A stretch of 58,398 nucleotides of DNA from Oscillospiraceae bacterium. GTDB taxonomy: Bacteria; Bacillota; Clostridia; Oscillospirales; Acutalibacteraceae. Every line of letters starts with the position of its first letter. Position 1 is the stretch's first letter. The position numbers and the translations under genes are program-made. This document shows, one piece after another, positions 34,168 through 44,300 of this stretch. The notes beneath the pieces were generated by a model that worked only from the letters and a program-made list of their open reading frames with translations, was not told the origin of the DNA and made no database searches. Location of the stretch: the NCBI GenBank assembly GCA_031271865.1, contig JAISUW010000003.1, positions 1-58,398 of the forward strand, written 5' to 3'.

Positions 34168-34263
34168 ATATATTCATTTGCGCCCCCGTGCGGCGCCGCC
34201 GTTGCACATGCAACGGCGGGTTACGCACAAACAATAAAGGGCGTACTTGAGGGGGTGGCTGAT

Positions 34264-34377
34264 TCAGGCGGCGTTCGCGGTATCATTCGCTCTATCAATT
34301 GCCGCAAAGGGCTGACCGCCGGACGGGCGGAAAGGCGTTGACGCGAAGGGGCCGAAAGCGGGGCATTGCAAAACCAT
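34264..34377 (-). CDS. Possible small protein (37 aa) in orphan transcript
   Basis: ATG 34377 has AGGGGAG 8 nt upstream, and the frame runs 37 codons to TGA at 34266-34264. The peptide starts MVLQCPAFGPFASTPF and ends AAIDRANDTANAA; it is not hydrophobic, has one Cys and no recognisable motif. The good ribosome binding site favours translation, but its codons overlap strong RNA pairings (GCGGC/GCCGC, CCGCC/GGCGG), so the pairing signal and the coding signal compete. Confidence is low. Confidence 0.35.
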   Translation of the reverse strand: MVLQCPAFGPFASTPFRPSGGQPFAAIDRANDTANAA

Positions 34378-34499
34378 GAAAAGCACTCCCCTACCGGCAA
34401 CCGAGTTGCAGGAAACGGCAGTTAGGAAAAAACCGGTATGTGCAATGCTGTGCGAAACCGTCTCCAAGTGAGTTGGGAATCTCTCTCGGTTACAGCTAT

Positions 34500-34528
34500 A
34501 TTATACAACATTTCAATGGTATTGTCAA
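34500..34528 (-). promoter_or_regulatory. Perfect-consensus promoter of the orphan transcript
   Basis: On the minus strand TTGACA (34528-34523), 17 bp, TATAAT (34505-34500). Start is predicted near 34493. It faces away from the sensor kinase promoter at 34665-34693. Confidence 0.85.
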
Positions 34529-34664
34529 TAGTTTTTATACATTTCTACTATTTGACGAAAAATGAGCGTTTTTTAAGCCATTTCGGGGCATATTGCACGA
34601 AAATCCGGACAAATTGGCGGCTTTTGCTTTTACGGCCTAAAGCATTCGAAAAGTGCCGAAACGC

Positions 34665-34693
34665 TTGCAAAAGCGCGTTGCTTTTGGTATAAT
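34665..34693 (+). promoter_or_regulatory. Sensor kinase promoter
   Basis: TTGCAA (34665-34670), 17 bp, TATAAT (34688-34693) with extended TGG. Start near 34700 means that the kinase must begin at or after 34719. Confidence 0.8.
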
Positions 34694-34727
34694 AATAAAA
34701 GACGACTGCGGAGAGAAGGTGACCTCC

Positions 34728-36251
34728 TTGGCGCGACGGCGTATTCAAAGCGGCTTATTCCGCAGGTACTTTACTGCTTTTTTGGTGATTATACTTGTGA
34801 GCTTCTTTTTCCTGGGGGGCGCTTTTGTGATGCTCTCCCTGCGGTTCTGGACCGAGGACAAACAGACGCTCCTCTCTGAAAACACGGAGCGCACGGCGCA
34901 GATGCTAGACATCTACCGCGAAAGTTCGCTTACGGAGAATCCGGCGCGGCTCAGCGATATGATTCGCTCCCAACTCTTGAACACTTCCGCGATGCTGGAT
35001 GCTGACTTCGTCATCGTCAACAGCAAAGGGGACATTGTCGGCTGCAGGCATACGGTTCCCGCCACTTATCTGCCCACGAAGGCGCAGTGCAGCATCCATG
35101 ACTCGATTCATATACCGGCGGAAATTGCCGCCCGCGCCTTGAAATCACCGCTCATCTCTTTGGGGACATTTGGGGGTGCCTTTACACAACAGATGCTCTG
35201 CGCAGCGCATCCCGTGGGGGAAAGCACCTCGGACTTGAAGGCCGGCTTGCCGGAGGAACCCCTCTTCGTCTTGGCTATCCAGGACATCCGCGGCGGTCTC
35301 GCTGACTATATCGGCGGTATCCTGCGGGTGTATTTGATTGCTTCCCTGTTTGTACTCTTCATCAGCTTCTTCGTGGTCTACTATACGACTTTCCTGCTGG
35401 TGCGCCCGCTGCGCGAAATGGCGCGGGCAACCAAGATGTATGCCAATGGCAACTTCGCTGTGCGTGTGCAAGTTGACCCCAAAGATTCGGAGCTGCGCAC
35501 GCTCGGGGAAGCGCTGAATTCTATGGCTGTCAGCCTCGCGACTCTTGAAAGCCAACGGCGTAGCTTTGTCGCCAATGTGTCCCATGAACTCAAGACGCCC
35601 ATGACAAGCATCAACGGCTTCCTCCAAGGGATGCTCGATGGCACAATCCCCAAAGAGCAGCAGCCGAAGTATATGCGCCTCGTCAGCGAGGAGGTCAGCC
35701 GCCTCTCCCGCTTGGTGACCGGTATGCTCAATCTCTCTAAAATAGAAGCCGGGGAACTCTCTGTCGCGCATACGGCTCTGGATCTGAGCGAACTGCTCGT
35801 GCAAACGCTCCTCAGCTTTGAACGCATTATCGAAGAGAACCGCATCGAAATCCAAGGGCTCGAAGACCTCCGGCCTATCACTGTCCAAGGCGACCGCGAC
35901 CTCTTGACTCAGGTCTTCTATAACCTCATTGACAATGCCGCAAAGTTCACCCCGCCGGGCTTCGCGATTTGCTTCTCCACCACAGTCTCCGAAGGGAAAC
36001 GCTCCGACCGCAGACGCTTCGTCACTGTCGCTATCCGTAACACCGGCGTCGGCGTCCCCAGTGATAAGCTCCCCCGCCTCTTCGACCGCTTCTATAAAGC
36101 CGACGAGTCCCGTGGGTATGACGCGAAATCCAGCGGCCTCGGCCTCTACCTCGTGAAAACCATTACCGAACTCCATGGCGGAAAGGTCACAGCGAACAGC
36201 GATGGCTCCTCTTGGACCGAATTCACCGTTATGCTGCCGCTGCAGAGTTAG
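34728..36251 (+). CDS. Membrane sensor histidine kinase (orphan)
   Basis: From TTG 34728 (AAGGTGA ~5 nt upstream; GTG 34719 is the alternative) the protein is 507 aa. It has a first membrane segment at about 14-36, an extracytoplasmic sensor domain to about 190, a second segment (YLIASLFVLFISFFVVYYTTFLL, given in part: YLIASLFVLFISFF) near 200-222 and a HAMP linker. The HisKA motif FVANVSHELKTPMTSINGF carries the phospho-acceptor His near 287, and the ATPase has NLIDNAAKFTP and SSGLGLYLVKTI. The type is WalK/ResE/PhoR-like. No response regulator lies next to it, which is unusual for this class. The longer frame to 34653 contains the promoter and is rejected. Confidence 0.9.
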   Translation: MARRRIQSGLFRRYFTAFLVIILVSFFFLGGAFVMLSLRFWTEDKQTLLSENTERTAQMLDIYRESSLTENPARLSDMIRSQLLNTSAMLDADFVIVNSKGDIVGCRHTVPATYLPTKAQCSIHDSIHIPAEIAARALKSPLISLGTFGGAFTQQMLCAAHPVGESTSDLKAGLPEEPLFVLAIQDIRGGLADYIGGILRVYLIASLFVLFISFFVVYYTTFLLVRPLREMARATKMYANGNFAVRVQVDPKDSELRTLGEALNSMAVSLATLESQRRSFVANVSHELKTPMTSINGFLQGMLDGTIPKEQQPKYMRLVSEEVSRLSRLVTGMLNLSKIEAGELSVAHTALDLSELLVQTLLSFERIIEENRIEIQGLEDLRPITVQGDRDLLTQVFYNLIDNAAKFTPPGFAICFSTTVSEGKRSDRRRFVTVAIRNTGVGVPSDKLPRLFDRFYKADESRGYDAKSSGLGLYLVKTITELHGGKVTANSDGSSWTEFTVMLPLQS

Positions 36252-36271
36252 TATTCCAATTCTTGGGCGAG

Positions 36272-36420
36272 GCGGCCGCATTGCGGCCGCTGCGGGGAGA
36301 CCGCATTGCGGTCTCTGCGGAGGGCGGCCGCATTGCGGCCGCTGCGGGGGGCGGCCGCATTGCGGCCGCTGCGGGGAGACCGCATTGCGGTCTCTGCGGG
36401 GGGCGGCCGCATTGCGGCCG
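36272..36420. repeat. Array of six 19-bp palindromes (array B)
   Basis: Units start at 36272, 36297, 36324, 36351, 36376 and 36403, so the spacing alternates 25 and 27 bp. Two unit types occur: GCGGCCGCATTGCGGCCGC and GAGACCGCATTGCGGTCTC, with the same CGCATTGCG core; the last unit lacks its final base. The linkers are TGCGGGG-like and also related. The array follows the sensor kinase stop codon and precedes the bidirectional terminator. It belongs to the same family as array A at 21642-21761. Confidence 0.93.
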
Positions 36421-36434
36421 TCCACACGCAGAAA

Positions 36435-36463
36435 AGCTCCCCTGCCAATCCGGCAGGGGTGCT
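36435..36463. terminator. Bidirectional terminator, kinase and htrA
   Basis: The stem CCCCTGCC (36439-36446) pairs with GGCAGGGG (36452-36459), extended by AGC/GCT with one mismatch. On the minus strand it is followed by TTTTCTG, on the plus strand by TTTGCTTT. It serves htrA (minus) and probably the sensor kinase (plus). Confidence 0.82.
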
Positions 36464-36474
36464 TTGCTTTGGTG

Positions 36475-38130
36475 TTAATAACCGAAACCGAACGGGTCTA
36501 CTTCATACCAAGGTTGGGTGGAAGTTGCTTCTTCTCTTGTCCCCTTGTCTTCTATCAAAGTGACTTCTACGTCGAAGGTATTGGCGCGGTAGGATTGACC
36601 GCTGACGCGGGCAATGGTGAGTTTGATTGTGTCGCCGACCTTGCCGTTCTCAATGAGGGTGAGGAGGACATCTGCCTTGTTCAGTTCCTTGCCGTTGGCG
36701 TGGGTAATGACGTCGCCGGGTTGGACAGAGGAGTCTGCAAGGGACGAGTCGGCATCAATCTTTGCAATAATGAGGGAACCGCTGGGAAGGTCATTCATGC
36801 GAACGGCGTAGAGTCCGGCTTGGGTATCCGTAGCTTTCATATACTGAATGCCGAGCTTGGGTCGGTTCGGGACGTAGCCTTTGGTGATAAGGGCGTTCAC
36901 GACCTCTTGGGCTTGCTTGGAGGGGATGGCAAAGCCCATACCCTCGAACTCGGTGTCTACGATTTTCTGGGAATTAATCCCAACTACTTGCCCTGCGGAA
37001 TTGACAAGGGCACCGCCGCTGTTGCCGGGGTTGATGGGTGCGGTGTGCTGGATTGTGGTCATCTTGTAGGTGCTTTCCAGCGGGCGGTCAATGGCGGACA
37101 CGATGCCGTTGGTAAAGCTGCCCTTGAACTCGGTGCCACCTGGGTTGCCGATGGCATAGACGGTTTCGCCGACTTTCAGTGCGTCGGAATCGCCGAAGCT
37201 GACACCCGGGAGAGCGGCTTTTACTTTGAGGACAGCGACATCCGTGCGGCTGTCGGAGCCGACAATGGAGGCGTCGTAACTTGTGCCGTCGAGTGTTTCT
37301 ATTGTGACGGCCGAGGCATCCTCTATGACGTGCGCGCAGGTGACGATATAGGTATATTCGCCGGAGCTGTCTTGGTGGATGACAATGCCGCTGCCTTCCC
37401 CGGTGGCTTGGCCGCTATTGGAGCCACCGTAGAAGTTGCCGGATGTGCTGCCGGAGTACACGAGAACAGCGACGTTGGCATTCTTTACCTTCTCATAAAC
37501 ATTGATGGGTGTCTGCGCATCTACGGCAAGGGCAACACCCTGCGGGGCGGCTTCTGTCGTGAGCAGAGCCGAATCTGCCGCGCTGCTGTTCTCAGTTTTG
37601 CTGCCGGTGATACCGGCCAGCCCGTCGCGGACGAACTTTATACCGATAGCAGCTCCTACGCCGACCAAGACAACCAGCAGAACGATAAAGAGTACCTTAA
37701 CACCCTTTTTCTTCTTGACGGGGGTCACCGGGATGTCCGGACTGCTGCCGTAGTAGCCGTAGCTATTGGTATACTGCGGCGGCGTATAAGTCTGCGGGGG
37801 TTGCGCTTGCACCGGTTGGGTTTGCTGCGATTGCGGCGCATAGGCCGGTGCCTGCGGACGGTAGGCAGGACCGGATTGTAAATATATGGGTGGAGGCGGT
37901 ATCGGTGCCTTGGGGGCGCTTGGGTAAGGAAGCGGCGGCTGTGCCGTCGGTGCCACAGGCGGCGCAGCATCTGTGTGTGCGCCGGATGGGTTTTCCGCCG
38001 GGAAGGCGGGGGCGGGTATGTCTGCCGGAACGGAATCTGCAGCAGCTGCGCTGTCCTTGCCGGTATCAGGTTCGGTTCTGCGGTCGGGGTCGGTGTTCCA
38101 GCCGCCGAAGCTGTTGAATTGGTCATCCAT
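36475..38130 (-). CDS. htrA: HtrA/DegP-type serine protease with PDZ domain
   Basis: This membrane-anchored S1C protease degrades misfolded exported proteins. From ATG 38130 (GGAGG 9 nt upstream) it is 551 aa: a Pro/Gln/Tyr-rich cytoplasmic segment of ~140 residues, KKKK then one membrane segment near 145-168, the protease domain with catalytic His in CAHVIED (~265), Asp in SRTDVAVL (~297) and Ser in NPGNSGGAL (~371), and one PDZ domain at about 420-520. The long disordered N-terminus is larger than usual. It is downstream of the giant secreted protein gene on the same strand, but with its own promoter; the two may be functionally linked through protein quality control (inference). Confidence 0.95.
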   Translation of the reverse strand: MDDQFNSFGGWNTDPDRRTEPDTGKDSAAAADSVPADIPAPAFPAENPSGAHTDAAPPVAPTAQPPLPYPSAPKAPIPPPPIYLQSGPAYRPQAPAYAPQSQQTQPVQAQPPQTYTPPQYTNSYGYYGSSPDIPVTPVKKKKGVKVLFIVLLVVLVGVGAAIGIKFVRDGLAGITGSKTENSSAADSALLTTEAAPQGVALAVDAQTPINVYEKVKNANVAVLVYSGSTSGNFYGGSNSGQATGEGSGIVIHQDSSGEYTYIVTCAHVIEDASAVTIETLDGTSYDASIVGSDSRTDVAVLKVKAALPGVSFGDSDALKVGETVYAIGNPGGTEFKGSFTNGIVSAIDRPLESTYKMTTIQHTAPINPGNSGGALVNSAGQVVGINSQKIVDTEFEGMGFAIPSKQAQEVVNALITKGYVPNRPKLGIQYMKATDTQAGLYAVRMNDLPSGSLIIAKIDADSSLADSSVQPGDVITHANGKELNKADVLLTLIENGKVGDTIKLTIARVSGQSYRANTFDVEVTLIEDKGTREEATSTQPWYEVDPFGFGY

Positions 38131-38197
38131 GGCAATGTACCTCCGGGTGATGTGGGTTGCGGCTTGTGCGGCCGCCTCTGCCCTTTTTGTATCTATA

Positions 38198-38203
38198 GTA
38201 TAC
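38198..38203 (-). promoter_or_regulatory. htrA promoter (extended -10)
   Basis: TATACT on the minus strand is preceded by TGG (extended -10) but no good -35 is present at 17 bp. Start is near 38191, leaving a ~60-nt leader to ATG 38130. A weak -35 suggests control by an activator or an alternative sigma factor. Confidence 0.55.
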
Positions 38204-38279
38204 CACGCAATTATGAAATCCGAATGTGCAGGATATGGATTGTTTATCAAATCAAGAGGCATGAGGCATGAAGCAAGAA

Positions 38280-38318
38280 AGAGGAACGAAGTCCCCGCAC
38301 CCTTTCGGGTGCGGGGAC
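38280..38318 (-). terminator. Terminator after the giant gene
   Basis: A perfect 12-bp stem, GTCCCCGCACCC (38291-38302) with GGGTGCGGGGAC (38307-38318), with a GAAA loop on the minus strand, followed by TTCGTTCCTCTTTCTT. It ends the transcript of the 16.8-kb gene. Confidence 0.85.
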
Positions 38319-38352
38319 GGGTGTTTTGGGATTCGGGTGAGGGAGCGGGAGC

Positions 38353-41300
38353 TTAGCCAATCCAGCCGAAGAGGAAGTCCCAGACTCTGCCGAGCCACTC
38401 CCAGACGCTCATCCAGAAGCGTACCCAGCCGTTGGGTGCTACGCCGCTGGAGGGACTGGTGTCGTCACCGTTGGTGTTCTCATCGTCCCACAACTGGTCG
38501 ACCGCTTGCAGGTCTTCGTTGTCCTCTGCGTCGCCGCCGTTGAGGTCATCGTAGATTTGCTGGCGGGCGAGGTTGCCTTGGTACCAAGAGTCGTAGATGG
38601 CATCTACAGCACTGCTGCCTTGCATCCAACTCCAGTAGATGTTGGCGATGATTTGGTCTCTCGCCCAGTCACTCCAGAGCATGAGGTCAAGAATCCAGCC
38701 GATGAGGTTGCGTACGGTGTTGATGATGTCCGCCGGGGCTCCGAATTCAATGATGGCATCCAGTAAACCGTCGCGCATACTCTTCGTGCCCAGGAGGTCA
38801 AGGATGAGGCGCATGAATGCGGTAATCACATCGGCGCGGTCATCGACCGTCACGGTCAGGTAGTGGACATCGTAATCGGTGCCGTAGGTGTCGCCGCCGC
38901 CGGACGCGGATTCCTCGTGACGCAGGGTGCCGATGGCAATGCGGCGGAGGGCGGTGTAGCCGAGGCTGGTGTCGTTAAGGAGTCCGTGGACGATACCGTC
39001 GATGTCGATGTTCAGCATGTCGCCCAGACCGGCGCGTCCTGCAGTGAACCAGAGCGGATAGAGCAGGCGGCGGATGGACTGCTGCAGCGGGCTGGAGCTG
39101 TAGTCTGCCGGGTCAATCGGGTTGGTGTTCACGCCGCGGTTGTCGGCGAAGTAGACGATGTTCGGCAGGAGGGTGAGCAGTGTGTCGAATGGACGGTTGC
39201 AGAGGCGTTCCACCAAGCCGAAGATCGGGTTGAGGATTGCGTCGAGCATCCCTTGGCTGTCGCCTGCGGTGGCCATTGCATCGAATTCTTCCCAGCCGAC
39301 AACGAGATCGCCGTCGTTGAATGGCATGGTCAGCATTTCGAGAATCGGAATCAGGCCGTAGCGGTAGCCGTCGAAGCCGGTGGCGTAGATGAAGGCATCT
39401 TGCTCAACGACTGTGCCGTCCTCTTGGTAGTTGACGAAGTGGGCGGTGTTGTCGTAGCGCGTATTGTCCGCTGTGCCGTTTTCTGCGAGCGGGCGGTTGA
39501 CCTGGTCAAACGGGATGATCTCAAGGTCGCGTCCGGCGAGCAGGAAGCTCAAGAGCGGGACAACAGGTGCGAGCAGCGCGCTAAGGGCTTCGCGGAAGGA
39601 AGTGGAGTCATGAATCTCTGTGGCGGGTCCGTCTTCGATAATCTGGAGGATTTCTTCGAGGATGGCCTTGACGTCGAGTTCTTCGTTGCCGACCGTCACG
39701 GCACCGGCGAGAATGTCGTTGACAATGCGGTTGAGGGCAAAGTCTGCGTCGCCGAGGACTTCATCCAAGAGGGACATATCGAGGATGTCGAGGACGTTCT
39801 CCAGTACGGGCTTCAGGGCGTTGGTAATGGTGTTATAGAGGGTGCCGTCGTACAGGAAGCTGCCCACGAGTTCGGACAGAATGCCGGGGCTGACCGGTTC
39901 TCCGGGGACAATCGGTACGGAGCCGAGCGGCTTGCCGAAGAGGAGGATGCACAGCTGGTTGAAGAAGCGGTCGGCGTTGAGGGCAACGTACTCGGCCTGT
40001 TTCTCCGTCCAGAAGTTGTACGGATAGAGGTCAACCGGTTCTTGCGTGTTGACGGTCGGGTAGTAGACGTACTTGCACTCGAGTTCGACATAGTTCTCCG
40101 GCAGGAGGATGCCGAGGACGTACTTCAGGTCACCGTCAAGGATGCTCAGGACACCGAGTTCGTCAAGGAGGTTGGCGAGAATCTCAGGGATGTTGACATC
40201 CACATAGTAGGCCGCGTCTGCGAGTCCGCCGCTGCCCGGATAGTCAACATAGGCATCTTCATAGCGCTCCTCGCGGGTGTCGCGTCCGACTTCCCAGAGT
40301 CCGGCGGGTTCCCAGTTGCCCAACTGACCGATGATGAGGTCTTCGAGCTGAAGGACATCATCCGCCGTTGTCGGGTCACCGTCGCCCAGGACGGCTTGGA
40401 GAATCTCGTTCAGGAGGTCGCCGATGCGCAGGTCATTGATTTCGATGGTGCGGGAGACGCCCATGAGGTCGAGGCTGATGCCGCCGGTCAGGGACATAAT
40501 CACATCGTCGGCATCGCCCAAGGTGGCGACCACATCGAGGATATGCGTCACAGGGGTGAGGATGCGGTCCACTGCCTGCTGCAGGAGGCTCTTTTCGTTC
40601 TGCGAATTGCCGGAGGCAGCTGCGTCGCTGATGAAGTATGCAAGGTTCGGCAGAAGGTTCAGGATGGTCTGCAGCGGGTTCTCACAGATATTGGTGAGCA
40701 GGCACAGAATCGGGTTGGCGATGGCTTCGATGACCTTGCGGTTGTGGTCTTCGGTACCGGGGTTGGCGTTGAAGTCAGCCGGGGTCACGAGCGGGAACTG
40801 GTCATAGATGTTGTCGCCGTTGACATCCACGAATTCATCGCCTTGGATGCCGCCGACAAGAGCCATCAGGAGAGGCAGGAGTCCGCGTTCGTAGCCTTCG
40901 TTGCCGTAGAAGCGCAGGAAGCTCAGCGGTTCGGGCGTGACGTCGTCTGCGAATTCGTTGGAGATGAAGTCCACCTTGTCTTCGTCTTCCGCATCGGAGG
41001 TGCGGTCATCAATCGGGAGGTTGACAGTGGCTTCCGGCAGGATATAGAGGTTGTAGCCGGTGAAGAGGAAGTCGAGGACAGGTGCCAGCGGGTGCAGGAG
41101 GTTAATCAGTTCTTCCTCGAAGGCGGCCGGGTCGCCGGCAGGATCCTGAATCTGATAGGTGTCTATGGATTCGAGAATCTTGTTGAGGTTGAGCGGGGCG
41201 TACTCGGAGGCGCTGATTTCGCCGTCGCCGTCATAGTCGTCGCCGATATAGATGACATTCTGGACGACTTCTTCCAGCGTGACCCATTCTTGGTAGGTGA

Positions 41301-44300
41301 TATTGCCTTGGTCGTCTTTCTGCGTGATCTTGACTTTGAGACCATGGACCATCGGGATGACGGTGTCTTTGAAGATGTTTTGAATCAGTTCGAGGTTAGA
41401 TTTGGTGTACGCCACGGTACCGACGGCGTTCAGGAGCGTGTCTTCCAATGTGTCTTCGATAAGACCGTTCGGGAAGAGGCTGTCGAGTCCGAGGGCGGCT
41501 TCAAAGTCGGCTACCTTGTCATTCTCTGCGAAAATGCGGCTCCAGATGAACTCTATAATGAGGTCGATGTTGTCATAGAGGTACTGGGTCATTTCGGGCT
41601 TGAGGATGTCGTGGTTATATTCGGGTGCCGGGTCGGGTTCGGGCGCTTGGCCGTAGTCAATCTTCAGCGGAGCCGGCGGTTCCCAACCGTTGATGAGGTT
41701 GATGAGACCGCGAAGATCCAGACCGTCGAGGATGCCTGCCACGCCGCCCATGTTGCCGTTGAGGAACTCATCGACTTCGAGGCAATCCAAGATGTGCGCG
41801 AGGAGTTTGGCCGGATTGACGTTGACGTAGTTTGCCACGCCGCCGTAACCGACTTGCTGCTCGAGGGTGCGGGAGGAACCGGAGTTGTCTGTGCGGTTGA
41901 AGCGGGCGATGCTGTCAACGATGAGGTCTTTCAGCTGGAGACTGCCGCCGAAGTCACCGAAGATGGCCGTATCGCCGATCTTGATGCCCGGAATCAGGTC
42001 AGCCAAGAGGTCGTTGACGAAGTCGCCGATGCCGAGGTTGTCAATGTCCAGTGTGCCTTCGCCGGTGAGCGGGTTGGTGCCGAGGAGGGCTGCCACGATT
42101 TCGGGCAGGGTCCGGGCGGCTTCAATCTCTGCGCCGCTGCCGAGGAATGCGCCGAGACCTGCGCCTTCCGGATCTGCGGCACCGATGCCGTCCACGAGGA
42201 CGCGCACGGGATACAGGAGGTTATAGACCGCTTGCTGCAGGAGGCTCTGGTCGCCTGCTTTCGGGTTGGCGTCGTCAATGAAGTACACCACGTTCGGGAG
42301 CAGTTCAAGGATGGTTTGAATCGGGTCGGCTGCGATGGTGTTGACGAGGTAAATCAGCGGATCCACAATGGCGCGGACTTTCGCGGGCTTTTCGGCGGCG
42401 CGGTATTCGTCCGGCGTCAGGATGCCGGCATCCTCGTAGCCCATGTTCACGAGCATGAGGTAAATCGGCAGGAAGCCGTAGGCATAACCGTTGTTGCCGT
42501 GGATGCGCAGGAACTCGTCAATCGCTTCGCCGGGGCGGTCCATCGTATCGCCGGCGGTGCCTTGCGCACCTTGCGTTGCGGTCGGGTTGGGCTTGCGGAA
42601 CGTGACTTCGGGGGCTTCGTCCACATCGCTCGGGAAGAGGCGGATGTCATCGTTCATGAAGAGGAAGTCGAAGAGAGGCATTGCGCCGCTGATGAGGTCG
42701 GCAAGGATGGTCAGCGCGCCTTCTTCATCGAGTTCGCCGTTGGCATCGAGGACGGAGGAGAGGTCGGCTACATTGTTTGTCGAATCCCAGTACGCTTGGA
42801 ACGGAGCAATCACTTCGTCAAGGTCGAGCGGTTGGTCGCCGATGTAGACGATGAGCTTGAGGACTTCCGAAAGGGTAAGGAACGTGTCGGAAGCACCGCC
42901 GGTGTACTGGAAGTCCGCCGGGAGGGTGATGTCCGCAATTGTGCCCATGCCGAGCGACGACAGGTCAATGAGCAAGTGGCCGCTGCTGACATCGAAGCCG
43001 GAGGTCTGGAGAACCGGGACAATCTGCTGGTTGACAAGCGGCAGGAGGGTATTCTCAAGGAGGTTGCGGACCGGCTTGTCGTAAACGGTGGCAAGGGTCT
43101 TCTCGAGGGTTGGCTTAATGGTCACGAAGTCGCCCAAAAGGTTGGTGAGGAGCTCCTGTCCCTTCGGGTCTTCGTAAGCCTTGAGCCAGAGCCAATCCAG
43201 CACGGTGTCAAGGTTGTCGGTGAGGTAGGTGGAGAAGTTGGCGATGTTCGCCGCGCCCCAATCAGGCCATTGCTTTCCGGTGGCGAGGTCGGTGTTGCCG
43301 CCGTCGGAGGTCGGGTAATAGGCGCGGTAGTCAATCGTCAGCGGGACGATGTCGCCGTTGTGGCCCTGGTGGCTGTCGTCGGTTTCGTCTTCCCAGTTGT
43401 GCAGCAGGTAGGTGATACCTTGCAAGCCGTCCGGAATCTGGCTGTAGATGTTCAGGCAGTCCTCGGAGAGCAGGAAGTTGACGAGCGCGGGGATGTCGGT
43501 ATTAATGTAATACTCTTCATTCCGCTTGGCGCAATCGTAGTAGGGATCGAATTCCTCCACACGGCCGATGATGAAGCTGGCGAGTGTGACGGAGGACGGG
43601 AACAGACCGAGACCGGCGATGATGTCGTTGATCATGGTCTCGAGGTCGAGGTCGACCACGGTGTTGTAGAGGTCTACGATGGCGTTGTTGGAGGTATCCT
43701 TGATGGCTTCAAAGAGCGGCCATACGGGCGCCAACAGATTGTAGACGGCCTGCTTGGCGAGGGAGGCATCCTTCTGGTCAAGGCCTTGCGCGGCAGCAAT
43801 TGCCGGGTCGGCGGTCAGGAAGTATGCGACGTTCGGAATCAGCTCAAGCAGGGTGTCGACCGGGTCGGCGGCGAGTTTGTTGATGAAGTAGATAATCGGA
43901 TTGAGGATGCCGCTGGCCTTGAGCTTGTTCAGCTCGAGGTAACGGGCGGCGTAGGCGGCCTCGGAGACATTGGCGGGCTTCGATTCTATCTGGCGGGTGA
44001 ATTCCGCAACGGAAAGGATGCCGCATTCCGGATAGCCGCTGGTGAAGCGGTTGGCATCGTCGTTGACCAGCATGAGCAGAATCGGCAGGAGAGCGGATTC
44101 GTAGCCATTGGAGCCCCAGATGCGGAGGAACTCGCGCGGTTCGCCGGTGTCGGCACTCGGGTCGGTGTCAATGTCATCGTTATCGTCATTCGGGTTGGTG
44201 AAGTCGGCTTCGATGTCGCTGGTGGCGGGGTCGTCAGCCGGCGGTTCGGGCAGGAGGCGAAGCTCTGCGTTGGAGAGCAGGAAGTCAAGGATAGGCATGA

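Larger units (their letters stand above)
34141..34493 (-). ncRNA. Orphan ~350-nt transcript, candidate structured RNA
   Basis: A perfect-consensus promoter (34500-34528) and an intrinsic terminator (34141-34167) define a transcript of about 350 nt that overlaps no conserved gene. Several pairings are visible: GCATTGCA with TGCAATGC (8 bp), TACCGG with CCGGTA inside it, a nested hairpin GCAAC-TCG-GTTGC, AACCGAG near the 5' end with CTCGGTT, CCGCC with GGCGG, and an 11-bp perfect hairpin at 34196-34219 near the 3' end. Signatures of tmRNA, RNase P RNA, SRP RNA and 6S RNA were looked for and not seen. The transcript also holds a 37-codon ORF, so it may instead be an mRNA or a dual-function RNA. 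Confidence 0.5.

Noticed and set aside
34264-34320. ATACCGCGAACGCC in the orphan transcript resembles a T-box antiterminator
   Set aside because: The required UGGN before ACCGCG is missing, no stem I specifier signature is clear, and no aminoacyl-tRNA or amino acid gene follows on that strand.
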